Below, one piece after another: positions 61,103 to 64,000 of a stretch of 64,000 nt of DNA. The notes below the pieces were generated by a model. It ran no database searches. It was not told where the DNA came from and saw only the letters and a program-made list of their open reading frames with translations. Every line of letters begins with the position of its first letter. The stretch's first letter is position 1. Source of the stretch: Bacillota bacterium (GTDB lineage Bacteria > Bacillota > Clostridia > Christensenellales > SZUA-584); the NCBI GenBank assembly GCA_023415915.1, contig JAEZIZ010000112.1, positions 1 to 64,000 of the forward strand, written 5' to 3'. Position numbers and translations under genes: made by a program.

Positions 61103-62214
61103 AAATTACCCATTACCCTTTCGAAGAAGCTCTTTTTGTCCTTCATTGATTTGTCGAACTCACGAAGCAGCGTCTTTTGTTTTTCGTTAAGCTTTTTAGG
61201 TACTTCGACTATTACCTTGACGTACAGGCTGCCCTTCTTTGTGGAATGCAGGTGCTGTATGCCCTTATCCTTAAGCCGGAACACCGTGCCCGTCTGCGTG
61301 CCCTCGTTGAGCCTGTACTTAGCCTTTCCCTCCAGCGTGGGTACTACAAGATCTGCGCCGAGCGCCGCGTCCACAAACGACACGGGCATCTCGAGATAAA
61401 GGTCGTACCCTTCGCGCGTAAAAAACTTGTGCGGCTCGACGTATATATATATCTGAAGGTCGCCCGGCGGGCCGCCGCGCTGGCCTGCGCCGCCCTCGCC
61501 GCGGAGCGTTATTATCTGCGCGTTGTCTATGCCTGCGGGTATGCTGACCTTCAGCTTTTTGGGTTTTCTCAGTATGCCGCGGCCGCCGCACTCGGGGCAG
61601 GGGTCTTTTATTATCGTTCCTCTTCCCCCGCAATCCGGGCAATCCACGACGTTTATAAAGCTGCCGAAAGCCGTGCTGCGCTGCTGCCTTATCTGGCCGG
61701 TGCCGCCGCACGCGGCGCACCGCTTTGGCTCCGTCCCCGGCTTCGCTCCCGTGCCGCCGCACGTTTCGCACGTAACGTCCTTATTGAGCTGTACTTCCTT
61801 CGACGTTCCAAAGGCCGCTTCCTCAAACGTTATTGTCATTTCCATACGCAGGTCGGAGCCGCGCACCGGCCCGCTCCTTTGCCGCGCGCTTCTCCCGCCC
61901 CCGAAAAACGAATCGAATATATCGCCGAACCCGCCGAACCCGCTCATGAAGTCCTCGAAACCGAATCCGGCGCCTCCGGCGGAAGGGTCGAACGCCGCGT
62001 GTCCGAACGTGTCGTATTGCTGCCTCTTGTGCTCGTCGCTCAATACCGAATACGCTTCGCTTGCCTCTTTAAACTTTTCTGCCGCTTCCTCTTTGTTTTC
62101 ATTAACATCGGGATGATATTGTTTTGCGAGTTTCCGGTACGCCTTTTTTATCTCGTCAGCCGAAGCGCTTTTAGATACGCCCAGAACCTCGTAATAATCT
62201 CTTTTCTCCGCCAA
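61099..62214 (-). CDS. dnaJ: Chaperone DnaJ
   Basis: 371 residues. J domain with HPD (AKQYHPDVNENK), Gly/Phe region (FGFEDFMSGFGGFGDIFD), four zinc motifs CETCGGTG, CAACGGTG, CPDCGGRG, CPECGGRG, and C-terminal substrate domains. Partner of DnaK encoded upstream. Confidence 0.97.
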   Translation of the reverse strand: MAEKRDYYEVLGVSKSASADEIKKAYRKLAKQYHPDVNENKEEAAEKFKEASEAYSVLSDEHKRQQYDTFGHAAFDPSAGGAGFGFEDFMSGFGGFGDIFDSFFGGGRSARQRSGPVRGSDLRMEMTITFEEAAFGTSKEVQLNKDVTCETCGGTGAKPGTEPKRCAACGGTGQIRQQRSTAFGSFINVVDCPDCGGRGTIIKDPCPECGGRGILRKPKKLKVSIPAGIDNAQIITLRGEGGAGQRGGPPGDLQIYIYVEPHKFFTREGYDLYLEMPVSFVDAALGADLVVPTLEGKAKYRLNEGTQTGTVFRLKDKGIQHLHSTKKGSLYVKVIVEVPKKLNEKQKTLLREFDKSMKDKKSFFERVMGNF

Positions 62215-62262
62215 AATACCAGCACCGCCTGAATATAATTATTATCAAACAAGTTCCCCCGT

Positions 62263-62365
62263 AAAGCCATAGGCTTTGGTATGGTGTTACGTGGTTTGAA
62301 AAACTTAAGCTTTATGAGTGTATATTACACCCCAAAAGCCAAAGCGGCATGCCGCTCTGGCTTTT
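62263..62365 (-). terminator. Hairpins between dnaK and dnaJ
   Basis: A long hairpin at 62334-62365 (AAAAGCCA / TGGCTTTT outer stem, AGCGGC / GCCGCT inner stem) and a small one at 62263-62277 (AAAGCC-ata-GGCTTT). The first ends in TTTT on the minus strand and may partly stop or process the transcript, giving less dnaJ than dnaK. The 185-base spacer holds no gene. Confidence 0.6.
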
Positions 62366-62399
62366 GTACGAGTAGTAATAAACTTGTTTCCGTATTATA

Positions 62400-64000
62400 T
62401 TATTCTTGTTTCTTGTCGTCGTCAACAACTTCGTATTCGGCATCGACAACGTCGTTTTTTGTCTTTGTTTCGCTCGCGCCGCCTGCGCCTCCGCCCATGT
62501 TGGCCGAGTTTGCTTGGGCGTTTGCCTGCTGGTAGACCTTGCCGAACACGTCGTAAGATACCTGCGAGAGCTTATCCGACGCGGCTTTTATAGCGGCGCT
62601 GTCGTTGCCCGCAAGCGCGCTTCTCACATTGGATATCTCGGCTTCAATCTTGCCTTTATCCTCGCTGCTCACCTTGCCGCCCAAGTCCTTAAGCGTCTTT
62701 TCGGTCTGGAATACAAGCGCGTCCGCATTGTTCCTTATTTCTACTTTTTCTTTTTCCTTCTTATCGTCTTCGGCGAACTTTTCGGCTTCCTTTACCGCTT
62801 TGTCGATGTCTTCCTTCGACATGTTCGTAGAGGCGGTTATCGTTACTTTCTGCTCGTTGCCCGTTCCAAGGTCTTTGGCCGATACGTGAACGATGCCGTT
62901 TGCGTCGATATCGAACGTTACCTCTATCTGCGGCACTCCTCTCGGAGCCGGGGGTATGCCCGTAAGATTGAACCTGCCTAAAGTCTTGTTATGTGCAGCC
63001 ATCTCGCGCTCGCCCTGCAGCACGTGTATCTCGACGCTCGTCTGGCCGTCGGCCGCCGTTGAGAATACCTGGCTCTTCTTTGTAGGTATCGTAGTGTTGC
63101 GGTCGATAAGCTTTGTGAACACGCCGCCCAGCGTTTCGATGCCGAGCGAGAGCGGAGTGACGTCGAGAAGAACGATGTCGTTGACTTCACCGCCTATAAC
63201 GCCCGCCTGTATCGCCGCGCCAATCGCAACGCACTCGTCAGGGTTGATGCCCTTAAACGGGTCTTTGCCTGTCAGAGATTTCACTTTATCCTGAACGGCG
63301 GGTATTCTTGTCGATCCGCCGACGAGTATAATCTTCGAAAGGTCGGAAGCGGTCACGCCCGCGTCCGCCATAGCCTTTTTGGTAGGCTCTACGGTCATCT
63401 CCACAAGATCGGCCGTAAGCTCGTCAAATTTGGCTCTCGTGAGCGTCATATCAAGGTGCTTCGGGCCTGACGCGTCCGCGGTTATGAACGGCAGGTTTAT
63501 GCTCGCCTGAAGCATGCCGGAGAGCTCTATTTTTGCCTTCTCCGCCGCTTCCTTTATGCGCTGCATTGCCATCTTGTCTTTTGAGATGTCTATGCCGCTC
63601 GATTTCTTGAACTCGGATACTATGTAATCCATTACCCTCTGGTCAAAGTCGTCGCCTCCAAGGCGCGTATTGCCGTTGGTCGCGAGCACTTCAAACACGC
63701 CGTCGCCTATCTCGAGTATCGAGACGTCGAACGTGCCGCCGCCCAAGTCGTATACGAGTATCTTCTGGTCTTCTTCCCTGTCTATTCCGTAAGCAAGCGA
63801 GGCGGCCGTAGGCTCGTTTATTATCCTCTGCACATTAAGGCCCGCTATTTTACCTGCGTCTTTCGTCGCCTGCCTCTGGCTGTCCGAAAAGTAAGCGGGC
63901 ACGGTTATCACCGCTTCGGTGACCGGTTCGCCCAAGTAACTTTCCGCGTCGGCTTTGAGCTTTTGAAGTATCATGGCCGATATTTCCTGAGGCGTGTAGT
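62400..64000 (-). CDS. dnaK: Chaperone DnaK (N-terminus outside the window)
   Basis: About 533 residues visible, continuing through the right edge (TPQEISA precedes MILQKLKADAESYLGEPV). ATPase part: VITVPAYFSDSQRQATKDAG, VYDLGGGTFDVSIL, VGGSTRIPAV; linker DVTPLSLGIETLGG; substrate domain and a Gly/Ala-rich tail ending DDDKKQE. About the first 90 residues are missing. Heat-shock operon with dnaJ, prmA and mtaB. Confidence 0.97.
   Translation of the reverse strand, partial: YTPQEISAMILQKLKADAESYLGEPVTEAVITVPAYFSDSQRQATKDAGKIAGLNVQRIINEPTAASLAYGIDREEDQKILVYDLGGGTFDVSILEIGDGVFEVLATNGNTRLGGDDFDQRVMDYIVSEFKKSSGIDISKDKMAMQRIKEAAEKAKIELSGMLQASINLPFITADASGPKHLDMTLTRAKFDELTADLVEMTVEPTKKAMADAGVTASDLSKIILVGGSTRIPAVQDKVKSLTGKDPFKGINPDECVAIGAAIQAGVIGGEVNDIVLLDVTPLSLGIETLGGVFTKLIDRNTTIPTKKSQVFSTAADGQTSVEIHVLQGEREMAAHNKTLGRFNLTGIPPAPRGVPQIEVTFDIDANGIVHVSAKDLGTGNEQKVTITASTNMSKEDIDKAVKEAEKFAEDDKKEKEKVEIRNNADALVFQTEKTLKDLGGKVSSEDKGKIEAEISNVRSALAGNDSAAIKAASDKLSQVSYDVFGKVYQQANAQANSANMGGGAGGASETKTKNDVVDAEYEVVDDDKKQE

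Noticed and set aside
61319..61771. Arg-rich 150-codon ORF inside dnaJ
   Set aside because: Off-frame translation of GC-rich dnaJ sequence.

Overview
This window looks like a chromosome segment of an endospore-forming Clostridia-type Firmicute with a medium to fairly high GC content. The evidence is: (i) the block prpC-prkC-rsgA-rpe-thiN-spoVM / rpmB-asp23-fakA-recG, whose order matches the Bacillus subtilis prpC to recG region; (ii) a 22-codon spoVM-like gene and a SpoVB/MurJ-type flippase; (iii) remA-gmk-rpoZ-coaBC-priA-def-fmt-rsmB-rlmN in classical Firmicute order; (iv) dnaK-dnaJ-prmA-mtaB-HIT; and (v) a LexA box of the Gram-positive type (GAAC-N4-GTTC). Nearly all host genes lie on the minus strand. 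Species cannot be named from the sequence.

Layout. 1-7.7 kb: a possible transposase start at the edge, a cell-wall NlpC/P60 hydrolase, an orphan barrel-like protein, a macro-domain protein, a lysine 2,3-aminomutase-type radical SAM enzyme paired with an ATP-grasp ligase, a SpoVB-like flippase and an MntR-like regulator. 7.97-21.7 kb: a 13.7-kb integrated element in the 3' end of tRNA-Leu(TAA), bounded by a 23-bp direct repeat. It has a tyrosine integrase, a CI-like repressor, replication initiator and DnaC-type loader, a sigma-like protein, a P27-type small terminase and a tape-measure protein. No large terminase, portal, capsid or lysis gene was recognised. Next to attL is an accessory zone with a GNAT/small-protein pair and a CopG-like protein followed by a candidate antisense RNA. 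21.7-22.2 kb: a tRNA cluster (Val-Gly-Cys-Leu).

22.3-28.8 kb: a compact histidine operon hisZGDBHAF-IE behind a near-consensus promoter whose -10 overlaps a perfect 40-bp palindrome, a probable operator. 28.9-39.5 kb: recG, fakA and asp23 family, rpmB, spoVM, thiN, rpe, rsgA, and the PASTA kinase and phosphatase pair. 38.5-47.5 kb: translation and nucleotide genes (rlmN, rsmB, fmt, def, priA, coaBC, rpoZ, gmk, remA, yicC). 47.7-57.1 kb: an AIR-synthase-like protein, gatCAB, a beta-propeller lipoprotein, an SAH/MTA deaminase next to S-adenosylhomocysteinase, and galU. 57.2-58.5 kb: dinB on the plus strand with two SOS boxes. 58.5-64 kb: HIT, mtaB, prmA, dnaJ and dnaK (truncated by the window edge).

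Most interesting points: the reduced phage-like element (decayed prophage or phage satellite), its CopG/counter-transcribed-RNA-like control locus controlling an unknown 96-aa protein, the two-gene GNAT locus, the his palindrome, the small spoVM gene with a TTG start, and tandem GUAA-tetraloop hairpin repeats lying across the end of an ATP-grasp gene.
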